Source: Canna indica
Lineage: Eukaryota > Streptophyta > Magnoliopsida > Zingiberales > Cannaceae
Length of the DNA stretch: 64,000 bases
NCBI GenBank assembly: GCA_034359265.1
Contig: CP136890.1
Location: forward strand, 86,639,501-86,703,500
Reading direction: 5' to 3'
The notes beneath the pieces are model-generated. The model searched no databases. It worked only from the letters and a program-made list of their open reading frames with translations, and was not told the origin of the DNA. Shown piece by piece: positions 22,501-32,501 of this stretch; within the stretch, counting starts at the first letter, position 1, and every line of letters begins with the position of its first letter. A program made the translations under genes and the position numbers.

Positions 22501-23160
22501 ACAAATAACTATATTCCCAAATTATCCAATCAGGGACAATTCAAGAATTGTACGTCGTATAAAAGATCATCTACTTCTTTTACACGAACATACAATCCCC
22601 GAACGGATCTAAGGTTTTGCTAAATCATATCCGACTCGTCGATGCGTACGTGAAACATATGAACTCGTCGGATGCATGATTATTTTCTAAATGTTTCGAG
22701 ACAGTTCGAGTCCATATTGGACGATTCCGGCGCGCGTCCGAAGTGGACAATTTCGAAATTAATCTAAACCCTAATAATTAATCTAACAAATTAAACAATT
22801 AATCTAAATAATTAATTAACAATTAATGAACAATTATAAAACAATAAAAAAACATTTATTATACTACAAATTCCCGGCGCCGGAGTCAGGTGGACTCCGG
22901 CGCCGGCGTACAGTGGCCGGACACACTGTCCGGCCACTGTAAAAGGTCCGGCGGCTGCCATCGGCCGATCGCCGCCGGCCGCAACGGGAAGAGACGGTCG
23001 GCCGGCGAGGCATACCTGAAAAAGTTGGCAGCAGCGGGAGGAGGAAGTGGCGTCGTCGACGTCGGCAGCGGCGGCGAGAGGCGGGAGCAGGAGGCGGCGG
23101 CAGCAGCAGCGGGAGGAAGAAGGATCGGGCACGACTGCGTGCCCTATATAAACTTATCAA
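22501..23160 (-). other. CACTA-1 5' leader, including a GC-rich block
   Basis: 22501-22860 is AT-rich with repeated AATTAATCTAA. 22870-23140 is very GC-rich (GGCGGCGGCAGCAG) with a near-palindrome TCCGGCGCCGGA at 22896-22907 and an inverse pair GGCCGGACAC / GTGTCCGGCC around 22914-22940. Open frames on both strands come from base composition and are not supported. It may contain the transcription start of the transposase gene. Confidence 0.5.
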
Positions 23161-23440
23161 CAACGACTCACTCGCCCGTTAGAAAGCCGTTGCTAATAAG
23201 TTATCATCAGCGACGGCTCACTTGTCTGTTAGAAAGCCGTTGCTGATAATTAAAATATCAGCAACGGCTTGAGTGTCCGTCCGAAAGCCGTTGAGGATAA
23301 TTAAAATAATCCGCAACGGCTCGCGTGTCCGTTAGAACGCCGTTGCAGATACAACATATCTGCAACGGCTCGGGCGGCCGTAAGAATGTCGTTGCAAATA
23401 GCAACGGCTTGAGCAGCCGTTGCTGATAGCCGTTGCTGAA
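23160..23440. repeat. CACTA-1 5' subterminal repeat array
   Basis: Alternating GCAACGGCT and AGCCGTTGC motifs spaced by AT-rich linkers, mirroring 16545-16880. Confidence 0.85.
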
Positions 23441-23462
23441 GACTCAATTTTTAGTACTGCTA

Positions 23463-24353
23463 TTTTTTTCTCCATCTTCTGCTGCATAATTCACATGTTG
23501 TTCTTTGTACCAACAATCGACTTTTGTATGACCATACTTCTTGCAATGATAACACTGAATGCTACTCTTGTTGTTTCTTTGCTCACCGGATTGTCGTTGC
23601 CCATCAAAGCGACCTCTACCTCTTCTATAGTAACGACCTCGACTGCGGAATCCTCCTCTTCCACGGCCCCTACTTGTTGAGTTGTCACTTTCTTTTGTCT
23701 TAATGCATGTTTCCTTCACTTGAAATGCTTTTTCTTCATTCTTTTCAAGTGATCGATTAATTATTGTCTCATGTGCTAGCAAAGACCCTATTAGTTCATC
23801 AAAGGAGAAAATTGACAAGTCCTTAGATTCTTCTATAGCAGCAACTACATGATCAAATTTTGGAGTTAAGCTTCTCAATGCCTTTGCTACAATCGTTTCA
23901 TCAGAAATCTTTTCGTCGTAGGGTCGCATTTGACTGACTATTGCCGTTGCCCGAGACAAAAAAATCAGCAATTGATTCTCCACTTTTCATGTACAAGTTT
24001 TCAAAGTCACGTCGAAGTGATTGCAATCTTACCACCATTACTTTTGAATCACCTTGAAACTCCTTCTGCAAAATTGACAAAGCCTTTTTTGATGTGGTTG
24101 CTGCTGCAATTTGTGAGAAGATGCTATCATAGACAGCTTGCTGAATGATCACCAACGCCTTGGAGTTTTTCTTCTTGTTGTTCTTCAATTTGGTTTCTTC
24201 ATCAATATCTTGATAGTCTTGTTCTACCAAGTCCCAAAGATCTTGAGATTTGAGTTGAGTTCGCATCCGAATACTCCAAAACTCGTAGCCTTCTCCTTTA
24301 AAAATAGGGATGAGTGGTTGTGCCGCACCCATTGCATTGTCGTTGCTTCCCAT
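23463..24353 (-). pseudogene. Ty1/copia gag
   Basis: The first Met is at 24353 (MGSNDNAMGAAQPLIPIFKG), about 35 nt downstream of the primer-binding site. It has the copia gag blocks FKGEGYEFWSIRMRTQLKSQ, LWDLVEQ and LQSLRRDFENLYMKSGESI. After a frame break near 23960 it continues with RSLTPKFDHVVAAIEESKD, an Arg/Gly-rich stretch and the zinc knuckle CYHCKKYGHTKVDC (CX2CX4HX4C). The frame ends at the CTA duplication of CACTA-1, and the protease follows at 16525. Gag would form the retrotransposon particle. Confidence 0.9.
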
Positions 24354-24385
24354 TGGTTTCTCTCTCTACTCACTCTCTCAAGAAG

Positions 24386-24401
24386 GCTCTGATAGCAAAT
24401 T
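24386..24401 (-). other. copia primer-binding site
   Basis: Right after the 5' LTR, the minus strand reads TTTGCTATCAGAGCC, one base off the usual TGGTATCAGAGC complementary to the initiator Met tRNA 3' end. Confidence 0.75.
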
Positions 24402-24657
24402 TGTAGAAGAAAGAGGAGAAAGCACACACAATAAACTAAGATAAAAAATAAGAACACATGTTGAAGATGGAATTGATGATTAAAAACAAAGGAAACATGC
24501 CTATTTATAGGCTTATAATGAAAAATGTGATAAACATGCACAACTACAACTAATAACTACAGCCATTAAAAATATTTTAAGATAAACACTAAACTAATTC
24601 AAACACACTACAACCACAAACTCATTAAACCCACTAACTTTGGATCATTCTTCAACA
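24402..24657 (-). repeat. copia 5' LTR
   Basis: Minus strand TGTTGAAGAATGATCC...TTCTACA, 256 bp, matching 13243-13519. It includes the TATA-like CCTATTTATAGGC palindrome near 24500. The outer flank TATTA (element orientation) is half of the target-site duplication. Confidence 0.9.
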
Positions 24658-24915
24658 TAATATATGTGTGGTGGCAGCTTGGTTCGCTAAGACTTGGTGG
24701 CAGCTTGGGAACAACGGGTCGTCCCTTGCGACGCTATCGAACGAAGCGCCATGGTGGCAGCTTTGCTCCTTGTTGACCGGCACCGATGTTACCAGGAAGG
24801 TGGTGTTGTGCGCCGGCGGAGTCGCCATGATCAATTCCAACATGGAGGTCCAAGGATACACCACTCGAGCGTCAGTCGTCCCGGTCTCGGATGCGTCGGA
24901 GGCAGTGTTCACAGT
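24658..24915 (-). other. Pack-MULE interior next to the copia insertion
   Basis: A minus-strand frame of 86 codons (24912-24652) ends at the copia LTR. It has no domain I recognise and is probably captured host DNA. Confidence 0.35.
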
Positions 24916-24919
24916 CGGG

Positions 24920-25065
24920 GGACCGAGAGGGGGAGCGGCGACGGCGATCTTGGTCGGGAGAATGGGAGGGGGAACGGCGGCGGCGGAAATCTCGGTCGAG
25001 AGAATGGGAGGGGGACGACAGCGATCTCGGTTGGGAGAATGGGAGGGGGAGCGGCGACGCTCCTT
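24920..25065 (-). repeat. Three degenerate 43-47-bp tandem units
   Basis: Units built on GAGAATGGGAGGGGGA plus GGCGACGGCGATCTCGGT. On the minus strand they encode repeated RRRSPSHSPDQD-like peptides, as in an RS (Arg/Ser) domain. Confidence 0.7.
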
Positions 25066-25069
25066 TCTG

Positions 25070-25366
25070 AGCTTGTTGTGGATTATTTCTAGCTTGGCTT
25101 ACTTGCAGTGTTGGTCTTCGCGCCAGGGTTGGAGGCGCAGATGAAGGTGGAGAAGAGCAAGGAGGATGTCTTGGGCTTGGCGGGAAAGAGTCAAATACTG
25201 GGGCGACGGAGGAGAAGCCGAGGCCTTGCTTGAAGCGGGCGGCGCCTTCGCCCTTGCGGCTGAGCTTGTTGTAGTTGGCAGTGGCCTTCTCTTCCTCCAT
25301 TTGTTGTTCTTGTAGCTCGATGCGTACAAGGTGGAAGATGGATGTTTCGAAATCTTTTCGATGCAT
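25070..25366 (-). pseudogene. Second captured gene fragment, unidentified
   Basis: The minus-strand frame begins MHRKDFETSIFHLVRIELQE and continues QQMEEEKATANYNKLS and ARFKQGLGFSSVAPVFDSF, then a Pro/Ser-rich and RS-like end (to 24872). The steady codon structure suggests a real coding source, possibly an RS-domain protein, but I do not recognise the family. It directly follows the amine oxidase fragment in the same orientation, so one transcript could contain both. Confidence 0.45.
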
Positions 25367-25382
25367 AGGAATTTAATAATGA

Positions 25383-25627
25383 CATGGATGAGGCGATACC
25401 CCACGACATTCCCCATTTTCTTCTTCTTACCGAGGTTTACCACCAACAGCTTCGCCGACGGCTCAGCGACGCCGACGCGGCCGTCAGCCTCCTTCTTTGT
25501 CGTCTCCTTCTCCACGGTCCAGTAGCTCCACCTCGGTGAGCTGCCGTCGGTGACCCTGTCGGTAGCTTCAACTTGACGAAGGAGCTGTCGGGGCTGTCGA
25601 CGTCGAGGTTGAAGGTGACGAAGTGGT

Positions 25628-25629
<2 letters not shown>
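25383..25629 (-). pseudogene. Captured copper amine oxidase fragment
   Basis: On the minus strand: DHFVTFNLDVDSPDSSFVK, then after a one-base frame change RVTDGSSPRWSYWTVEKET, EADGRVGVAEPSAKLLVVN, and GYRLI. These are consecutive blocks of the C-terminal catalytic domain of plant copper-containing amine oxidases (HDHFLTFYLD, SFVK, SYWTV, LLVVNP, GYRLIP). The active-site Tyr and most of the protein are absent. An exon-like stop of similarity after GYRLI suggests genomic DNA was captured and truncated. A (GA)n microsatellite abuts its start. Confidence 0.75.

Positions 25630-25682
<53 letters not shown>
25628..25682. repeat. (GA)n microsatellite
   Basis: About 27 uninterrupted GA units between the amine oxidase fragment and the right TIR of the Pack-MULE. 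Confidence 0.95.
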
Positions 25683-25686
<4 letters not shown>

Positions 25687-25702
25687 GGGGCCATAAGCCA
25701 CG

Positions 25703-25883
25703 TATGAAGCCGTCAGCCGTGCAGGCATCGTTTTTCTCCATGTCAGCTTAGTTGAGACGATGCTTGACGATTTGGTAGATGACATAAACGGATGGAAAAT
25801 ATATGCATTTACAGGAGAATTTTAAAAAAGCGAGTAGAACTTTAAAAAAATTCAAATCTTGTGATTTTTTAGTCAATTAACCC
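25703..25883 (-). repeat. Pack-MULE right terminal inverted repeat
   Basis: Inverse of 12306-12484. It starts, on the minus strand, GGGTTAATTGACTAAAAAAT. Confidence 0.85.
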
Positions 25884-27710
25884 TTTTTTTTAACTACATA
25901 TATAAATTATAAATAAAAATTGGGTAAACCAAGTATACTTACCACGATAACTACGACCCTTCTGTCGACGTACTCCCCCGCACCATGTCGTCGACGGTGA
26001 GTGCGCTCTTGAATACCTCCATCGGCGATGGGTGATGGACGGTGCCATCCTCCTCGACTCGCGTCTAAAATCAGAAAACAAATACATCAATACAATCTCA
26101 ATATATAATTTAATTAAAATTAAGGTAATACTTACCATACGACTCTCGTCAACCACAAAAGAGATGAAGTCACCAGAGTGGCGCGTCCCCGAGCCCTTCG
26201 CCCCGGACATACGATTTCTAGTCGAGGTATGGGAGACCTCCTACCACTCCTCGGATGCCCACCACTCAACGAGCTAGTCCCACACATGTCTATGAGTCCA
26301 CTCGAGGCCGTGTCCTAGAGTCTCCGCAATATGCGTGGCCCCAAGCCGTCTCATCACAGTTCTCCAGGATTGGTTCAGTTGCTTATTGTAGTGAGCACGA
26401 GCAACCGCCTCAATCCCACACGCTCTCTACAAAGTGTCTCATCCTTTTGTATATAGAAGCATGTGACACTTTCCCAATCTACAAATCTTCTATTTGAGCA
26501 ATTTCGGCACGGACATCGGATTTGATCGCCGCTAACAAATTTTTAATTCGAATAGGCGAAATTTAATAAATAAGTTACGCCTACTCGAAACTCATTCGTT
26601 ATAGCTCCACAATCAAATCGTCGGTACATCCAACTTCGATCACCCGACATGACTTTGTGAATCAATGATAATATCTTGATTAGTTAATGAGTTTAGGTGG
26701 GATAATCTTATTCCATTCAAAATTCATGTTATTTATATCACACTAAGTATTCCTTTTAGCCGTTATTCATTCTAAATTTCGGCAGCATCTCCCTATAGTT
26801 CTTTGAATACGTATATCATCTAGGCGCGTATTGGACAACAAAGCGAGATTCATAGGCCAAAATTAATTTATGAATGAATAACGGCTAAAAGAAAAAACAG
26901 CTATGTTCTCAATCTGTCCAATTAAGGACAATTCTAAGGTTGTACGTCGTATAAAAGATCATACAATTCGTTTACACTAACATAGAACCCCCAAACAGAT
27001 CTAAGATTTTGTAAATCATGCTCGACTCGTCGATGTACATGACACGTATCAACTCGCAGTCATAATTAATTTTAATTTAGTCATACATCAATACGAATGA
27101 CACACATCGATGTGGACGTGACACGTCGATTTCAATTAATCTAAACATTAACGAATTGATTTTAATCTATAATCAACAATTAATCAAATTAATCTACAAT
27201 CAATATTATACATCAAATTAAACAAAAAATTAATATATATATATAATTTTCATCTACTATTGGGTCGAGGTTTCGGCCCCAACGTACTGAGATAGGAGAG
27301 GGGAAAGATGGATGGGCGGCGTACATGGGAAAGGGGAGACGTCGGCAGCGAGCAGGCAACGGTGAGCGACGGAGATCAACGACGACACGGAGAAGAAGAA
27401 GAGAGAGGAAGAGGAGGGCACGACCGTGGGATGAAATAAAAAGACTTTATCAACAACGATCGCCACAACCGTTGGTGATAAGTTTTTTAATTTGGCGTCA
27501 CGCACATGCCCTTCTACCTATTAGCAACGACTTCGAGCGACCGTCGTTGAACTGTCGTACATGTTTGTGTAATAAACAATTGTTGCAATGGTCCTCGCTC
27601 ATCCGTTGCAGATGGTATATCATTAGCGATGGTCGGCTCCGTCGGCCATTGGTAAGTTGTAGCCTTTAGCGACGACTCCATCGGTCATCACTGATATTCG
27701 TAGCAATTGA
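25884..27710 (-). mobile_element. CACTA-2 right part, internally deleted
   Basis: 25920-26480 has remnants of TNPA-like exons 3 and 4 (PSPMEVFKSAL near 26020, matching PSPMAVFERTH of CACTA-1). 26490-26670 has only the N-terminus of the TNP2 gene (MSGDRSWMY at about 26650, CPCRNCSNRRF near 26500). Almost 3.5 kb of transposase present in CACTA-1 is missing here. 26754-26890 is the foldback, 27250-27440 the GC-rich leader, and 27440-27700 GCAACGGC-like subterminal repeats. The right terminus is worn and I cannot place it to the base. Reading order 5' to 3' is right to left, as in CACTA-1. Confidence 0.72.
26754..26890 (-). other. Foldback upstream of the CACTA-2 transposase start
   Basis: The outer 19 bases TTTTAGCCGTTATTCATTC (26754-26772) are the perfect inverse of 26872-26890. 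The loop phrase TATCATCTAGGCGCGTA matches CACTA-1, but the outer arm sequence differs from that of CACTA-1 while still pairing. Confidence 0.85.
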
Positions 27711-27774
27711 ACTACTTTTTAATATCAAAAATGAATCTATCTATTATCCTATGAAACGAACATGCTATTACATC

Positions 27775-27940
27775 ATTTGACTCAAATGAATTTAGTTTGG
27801 ATTGCAATTTTGTTCCTTGCACAAGTATTAAAGTAGAGAACATTTTAGCTAATCATGCTAGACAATCTAATAAAAATGTATGGTTGGACACTCCGCCAAC
27901 TTTTATTTGTACTGCTTCAGAAAATGATATGTAAGTTAAA
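27775..27940 (+). pseudogene. LINE RNase H C-terminal remnant
   Basis: The plus-strand frame reads KVENILANHARQSNKNVWLD and TPPTFI, the last blocks of the RNase H domain at the end of plant L1 ORF2 (ANxLAKHAR, VWLxxPP). It lies just right of CACTA-2, whose insertion may have split this LINE. Confidence 0.6.
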
Positions 27941-28058
27941 AGGGTTTTTTTTAAAAAAAAAGTTTAAGCTATATTTAAATATTTTAGTAAGGTATTATTT
28001 TTTAAATTAATAATATATTACATTTCAAATATGAATCAGCGTGTCTCATCACTAAGAC

Positions 28059-29764
28059 TAGGGTTGAGCAAAACTCGATCCGACTCGGAAAACCTGACAA
28101 AGCCGACCCGAAAACTTAATTCGAATCGGGTTATTCGGGTATAACGGGTCGGGCCGGGTCAAAATTTTCAAAATTTTATATAAATTTTTGGGTCGGGTCG
28201 GGTTCGGGTGAAAACCCTGTTTAACCCGACCCGCCCGATTGTAAATAACCGCCCGAGTCCCGAGTCCCGACCCGCAAGCCGCAAGTCCGCAAGTCCGCAA
28301 TCCGTAGTTCCGCACCCGTTGAGGCGTTGAGGGCTTGAGCAAATGAGCGACCGAGCGGGCATTGACCATTTGAGTCATTTGACCAAATCGAAGCCCGACT
28401 CCCCACTCTCGGCTCCACTCTCTCGCCACTCGCCGCGCCTGTGCCCTAACTCCAGTCGCCAATCGCCGTCGCCGATCCTGACTCTCGGGCGAGGACTCTG
28501 TCGCCCCACCTGGCCGGCCCGCCGAGGCACCGAGTCGCCGACTCCAGTCCTCCAGCCTCGTCGTTTCTGCCTAACAACGGCGATAGGTGACACCGCGAGT
28601 CCGCGACACTGCGACAGCCGATAGCCCTTCACTCCTCCCTCTGGTGTCCGGACACCCGAGTCCTCTATTCTTCCACTCTTCCTCCCTAGTCCCGACTCCC
28701 GACATTGCTGCCTGCCGGCGATCCGGCAACAAGTCAACAACTGCTCGACAGCCCTCCACTGCCCGACATTGCTGCTCAATTGTAATTTCAACAACTAGTC
28801 TGCTACAGCCTACATGTAAATACTAAAGATTAATTTTAATTGATCTACCGCATGTATTTGATTTGATTAGTTTTGATTTTGATAATTTTGATTGGCTACA
28901 TAGCCTACGCTGCTCGAATGATGTTAATTTTGATTTGATTAATTTTAATTTTGATTTTGATAGATTATTAGATTGAGTATAATTGATAAGTATATATTAA
29001 GTTTAGATTAGTTATACTTATAGATTTGTTTAAGTATAGATTAAGTATAGTAGTATACTTTGGTAGTTTGATTGATATGCTTGAATAGTTGAATGCTTGA
29101 CTGATATGCTTAAATTATGCTTAAATTTATAATATATCATACTTATCAGTGTATACTTTGATTGGTTACTTTGATTGTTTATTTTAAGTATACTTTGATT
29201 GATATACTATTATACTTTATTGATACTTGACTTGTAGACTTGTGGTTTTGTGGATGTATTGTGGAATGTGGACTTGTGGAGTGGACTTAGTAACTTTGTA
29301 GTTGTAGACTTGTAGACTTGTGGAATGTGGTTAATGGTTATGTAATATGTACCGTGGAATTGTGGACTTAGTATAAATTATAGAAGTGGTTACTAGACTA
29401 CTAGTTATTATGTATTATTGTATTGTGTGGTAATTTTTAATTTTAGTTATGTGTTTGTATGTTTGAGTTTGATTGTATGTGTAATTTTCATCTTAGGATT
29501 GGAAGTTGTTGTTATGTGGTAATGGTATGTGTAATTTTTATTTTATTTATGTATCTTGAATTATGGAGGAAACTTTGAAGGATAGTGAAGAGATGATATT
29601 TTCGGGTTAAACGGGTAAGGGCCCGATTTTTTTAGGGTAATTCGGGTCGGGCCTCGATTTAAAAATCGGATTAGTTCGGGTTTTTTTTGTTGTTGAACTT
29701 TTCGGGTATTAACCCAATCGGGTCGGGTCGGGTATTGACCCGACTCGCTCGATGCTCAGCCCTA
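28059..29764. mobile_element. Non-autonomous hAT element, CGGGTCGGGT type
   Basis: Termini TAGGGTTGAGCA and TGCTCAGCCCTA are inverse copies. Flanks ACTAAGAC (28051-28058) and ACGAAGAC (29765-29772) match at 7 of 8. The ends are made of CGGGTCGGG reiterations. The middle holds a GC-rich block (28250-28790; no convincing gene, many CCGAGTCCCGACT reiterations) and a T/G-rich block (28840-29560) with loose repeats of GTATACTTTGATTG and TGTGGACTTG. No transposase is visible. Confidence 0.85.
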
Positions 29765-29772
29765 ACGAAGAC

Positions 29773-30749
29773 TAACCCGAGTTATATATCACATCATTAA
29801 GTTTGACAAAAAATTATATATAAAATAGTCTTAGTCATGGCCTAAACTTATTATCAACTCTATACTACAAATTAAAAGTTTAAGTTAAGATTAAAATTTT
29901 GCATAAAATATGGAGTTATTTTGTTACAATTAACGCTATCTTTTTCTAAGAAACAAAAATGATTGAACTGCCCACCTTCTTTTGGAGTCAAGCATTGACT
30001 CCAAGTAAACTATGTAGAATTTATATTGAGGTATGAATCGAAATAGACAAGCACTTATCAAGTTGTGCAAAAATTAAAAAGAGTTCTAAAATATCGGCCG
30101 GAAAAAGTGGATCCTAACTCAAAGTCAACCCCCGGCTTTGCTTTTAAAATATGGCTTTGCTTTTCAAAGTGGGTCCTCATTGGCTAGTCATTATATTTCC
30201 GCGTGGATTGACCATCAAAACTTGTATTGTAGACTTTGTAGTGGTTGGAGAAATGTCTCCAAAACAAAACCAAGAAGTTTTTCATTAATTATATCCAGTG
30301 GAAAATTAATTGCATATGAATATCTTTGAAATAAATATATGCACGGATGCAAATGAACGTCCAATTGAATCTAATTAAGCAATCTTTTCTTCTTTCTTTT
30401 GTTTAATTGTAGGCGCAAGAAGACAAACTTTTCATTCCAAAGCAAACCCATTATGAACATGAGATTTCCTTGTAGATTCCGCAATGGATTCCAAGGGACT
30501 TAAGTATATAATCTTTTGCTATATGTGTTTAACACTTTACATTAAGAAGATACAATGATTACAAACTAAAAGACGAGAAAAAACAAGCGAAAGAAAACTA
30601 AATAAATAAATAAATAGAAAACCAAAAAACAACACAAAAATAGCTGAAACAACCTAATCCGATATTTTGATGGTCAAGAAGGGTTATGAGAACATATTGC
30701 AACAGTGGTGTCAAAATTTTGAATACTTCTATATTTGTCGACCAAACAT
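29773..30749. other. Intergenic DNA, no gene seen
   Basis: AT-rich. The open frame 30138-30329 overlaps an imperfect local repeat of GGCTTTGCTTTT (30132-30160) and has no domain. (AAAT)n-like run near 30600. Confidence 0.5.
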
Positions 30750-30757
30750 CTCATATT

Positions 30758-31368
30758 TAGATTCGACAATTCATACTCAGCCGAAGATATCGGGCAAGAC
30801 CTATTCAAATCGAACAAAAAATGTGCCCAGCCCAATAAAAGTTTGGACACGGGACCCTCGGCATGACACGAATAGTAAACTAGCTGGCCCAACCTAGTCT
30901 GTTAGTACGATAACAAAAAAACAAAATTAGGTTGAATTGGGCCATTGGAACCAAGTTATCAAGATGAATCGAGCTCGAATCGACCTGATAGTCTCGATAT
31001 TTTCGATAATTAAAAAAATTCTTATCGGGCTATATATCATGGCTAGGCCGAGCCTAAACTGCCTAGCTCGGGCCCGACCCAATATTTTTCGGGCCTTATC
31101 GGGCCGGCTCGATAATGGCCCGGGCACGGCAAGAATCGGCCCGAGCTCGATTTTATTAACCCGATAATCTTGATATTTTTTATAATTAATATTTTTTTTA
31201 TTGGGATATATATCATGGCCAGGCCGGGCCTAAACTGCCTAGCTCGGCCCGACCTGATATTTTTTGGGTCTTATCAAGCCGGCTCGATAACGGCCCGAGC
31301 ACGACAAGGATCGGCCCGAGCCCGATTTTATCATGTCGAACCAGGCCGGGCCAATATTGCCAAGTCTA
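30758..31368. mobile_element. hAT MITE, CGGCCCGAGC type, perfect 8-bp duplication
   Basis: Termini TAGATTCGACAATTC and ATTGCCAAGTCTA are inverse copies with a few changes. CTCATATT flanks both sides (30750-30757 and 31369-31376). An internal segment of about 176 bp is present twice in tandem: 30996-31171 and from 31172. No coding capacity. Confidence 0.88.
30996..31347. repeat. 176-bp tandem duplication inside the hAT MITE
   Basis: Both units contain ATATATCATGGC, CCTAAACTGCCTAGCTCGG and GGCTCGATAA in the same order at a spacing of 176 bases, with scattered differences. Confidence 0.8.
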
Positions 31369-31376
31369 CTCATATT

Positions 31377-32330
31377 CAGATAACCATGAACACAAAATTT
31401 TCCCTTGAATTCCTGCTTAAACTATGACCACATTCCAAAAAATATATTCAGTTGTATAAATTTTTATTAATACCTGTGATTTTCCTTTTTCTTGTATACA
31501 ATAAAAAAAGAATTCTAATGTTTTGAAAGAGATGTTGAAAATACAATGAAACTTCCGGGTTTAAATGTGATACTCAATCCAAACTTAGTTATTTCTATAT
31601 ATATTATTCATCAAATAGCATAGCGTGTAATGGCAATAGAGTAGCGATTTTAGGGAATCCTATCATTAAATTATTCCAACAGCTCATGTGCATACGACAT
31701 TAATCTAATTCCTATAATTGATTCATCATCCTCAGTTTTGGTTGACTTGAGAGTATTTATATACATATATTAATGTCTCTGAAGAATTTGTGTGATCTCA
31801 TCAGTGCCACCTAAAAGTGTACATTGATGTGTGAACAAGGGAATGCCCATAACTTAATTAGTTGCTTGCAAGGAGGGCTTATTGACTTTAACAGCTTAAT
31901 ATTATATTATATATATATATATAATGATATAAGAAGTTAGCACATCGAAATCTTCATCAATCAGGTTTATATATGTATAGAAAATTAAGATTCATTGTGT
32001 AAACAATACGCGTTCCTGTCACCATCAATAAAATAATAATCAATATTTAATAAGAGACATTAGACAGCCAATAAGATGGTAAAGGAAATTATTTAAGTTG
32101 GATCTACTAAGGATTCATATACATTTGAATGTTGTCCGACTCATTAAAATGGTATCATCTCTTTTATTACCTGTTGCTGTGAAATAAATTCATTAAAAAA
32201 AATAACATCAATTTTAATTTATGATTAAGAATTATGAGCCCTATTAAAATACATGACCTGTTGCTATTTATCTTCTAGTCACAGAGATGGCTGCTTATTT
32301 TTTTCGTCGTTTTTGAACCCGACTCATTAC
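31377..32330. other. AT-rich intergenic DNA, no gene seen
   Basis: A (TA)n run near 31906-31922. No open frame of note. Confidence 0.5.
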
Positions 32331-32501
32331 GATTAATAATTTAGGACATCGAACTATCAGACTTTGGTATATTATGATTCAATTTTTTTTTTCATTATCG
32401 TGCTAATAAGTCGTGCCGGCCCATTTTTCTTTGTATCGTGCCAGGCTCGAGGTCCCAAGCCCGAGCTTTTATCACGCCGGCTCGACATAAATTGCCAAGT
32501 C
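32331..32501. mobile_element. Truncated hAT MITE of the TTGCCAAGTCTA family
   Basis: The right end ATTGCCAAGTCTA at 32501 and the CCGGCTCGA / GTGCCGGCCC motifs match the elements at 10599 and 30758. I cannot find the left end or a duplication. Confidence 0.5.

Larger units (their letters stand above)
16526..23459 (-). mobile_element. CACTA-1, nearly complete CACTA (EnSpm) transposon
   Basis: It begins CACTACTAGGAAAAT at 16526 and ends ATTTTTAGTACTG at 23459, a worn inverse copy. The 3-bp duplication CTA flanks both sides (16523-16525 and 23460-23462), as CACTA elements produce. Subterminal arrays of GCAACGGC / GCCGTTGC occupy 16545-16880 and 23160-23440. Inside are a TNP2-like gene (18788-22245) and a TNPA-like gene (17162-18698), both on the minus strand, so 23459 is the 5' end. 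It separates copia gag from copia protease. Both genes are frameshifted, so it cannot move by itself. Confidence 0.92.
12691..24657 (-). mobile_element. Ty1/copia retrotransposon, split by CACTA-1 and partly inverted
   Basis: On the minus strand in order: 5' LTR, primer site, gag, [CACTA-1], protease, integrase, RT. The RNase H end and 3' LTR then sit on the plus strand at 12691-13519. The two LTRs face opposite ways, but the shared 5-bp flank and the 63-bp inverted duplicate show that they are one element whose end (12754-13912) was flipped. Confidence 0.88.
12306..25883. mobile_element. Pack-MULE with about 180-bp terminal inverted repeats, later invaded
   Basis: Left TIR 12306-12484 and right TIR 25703-25883 are inverse copies over about 180 bp, starting GGATTAATTGACTAAAAAAT and, inverted, GGGTTAATTGACTAAAAAAT. 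A/T-rich 9-mers TTTTTTAAA and TTTTTTTTA flank it, compatible with a degraded 9-bp duplication. No MURA transposase is found. Between the TIRs are gene-like, GC-rich fragments (amine oxidase, protein kinase, others), the definition of a Pack-MULE. It sits inside CACTA-2 and was itself invaded by a copia element (12691-24657), so its own length is only about 2 kb. Confidence 0.8.

Noticed and set aside
22812..23246. GC-rich open frames on both strands as a gene
   Set aside because: They lie in the CACTA leader, are dominated by GGC/GCC triplets and continue into subterminal repeats.
12691..24657. Two separate copia elements in opposite orientation
   Set aside because: The matching TATT(A/C) flanks and the 63-bp inverted duplicate at the breakpoints are better explained by one element with an inverted end.
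28058..28826. Overlapping open frames near the start of the hAT element
   Set aside because: Frames on both strands arise from reiterated CGAGTCCCGAC-type motifs; no domain is visible.
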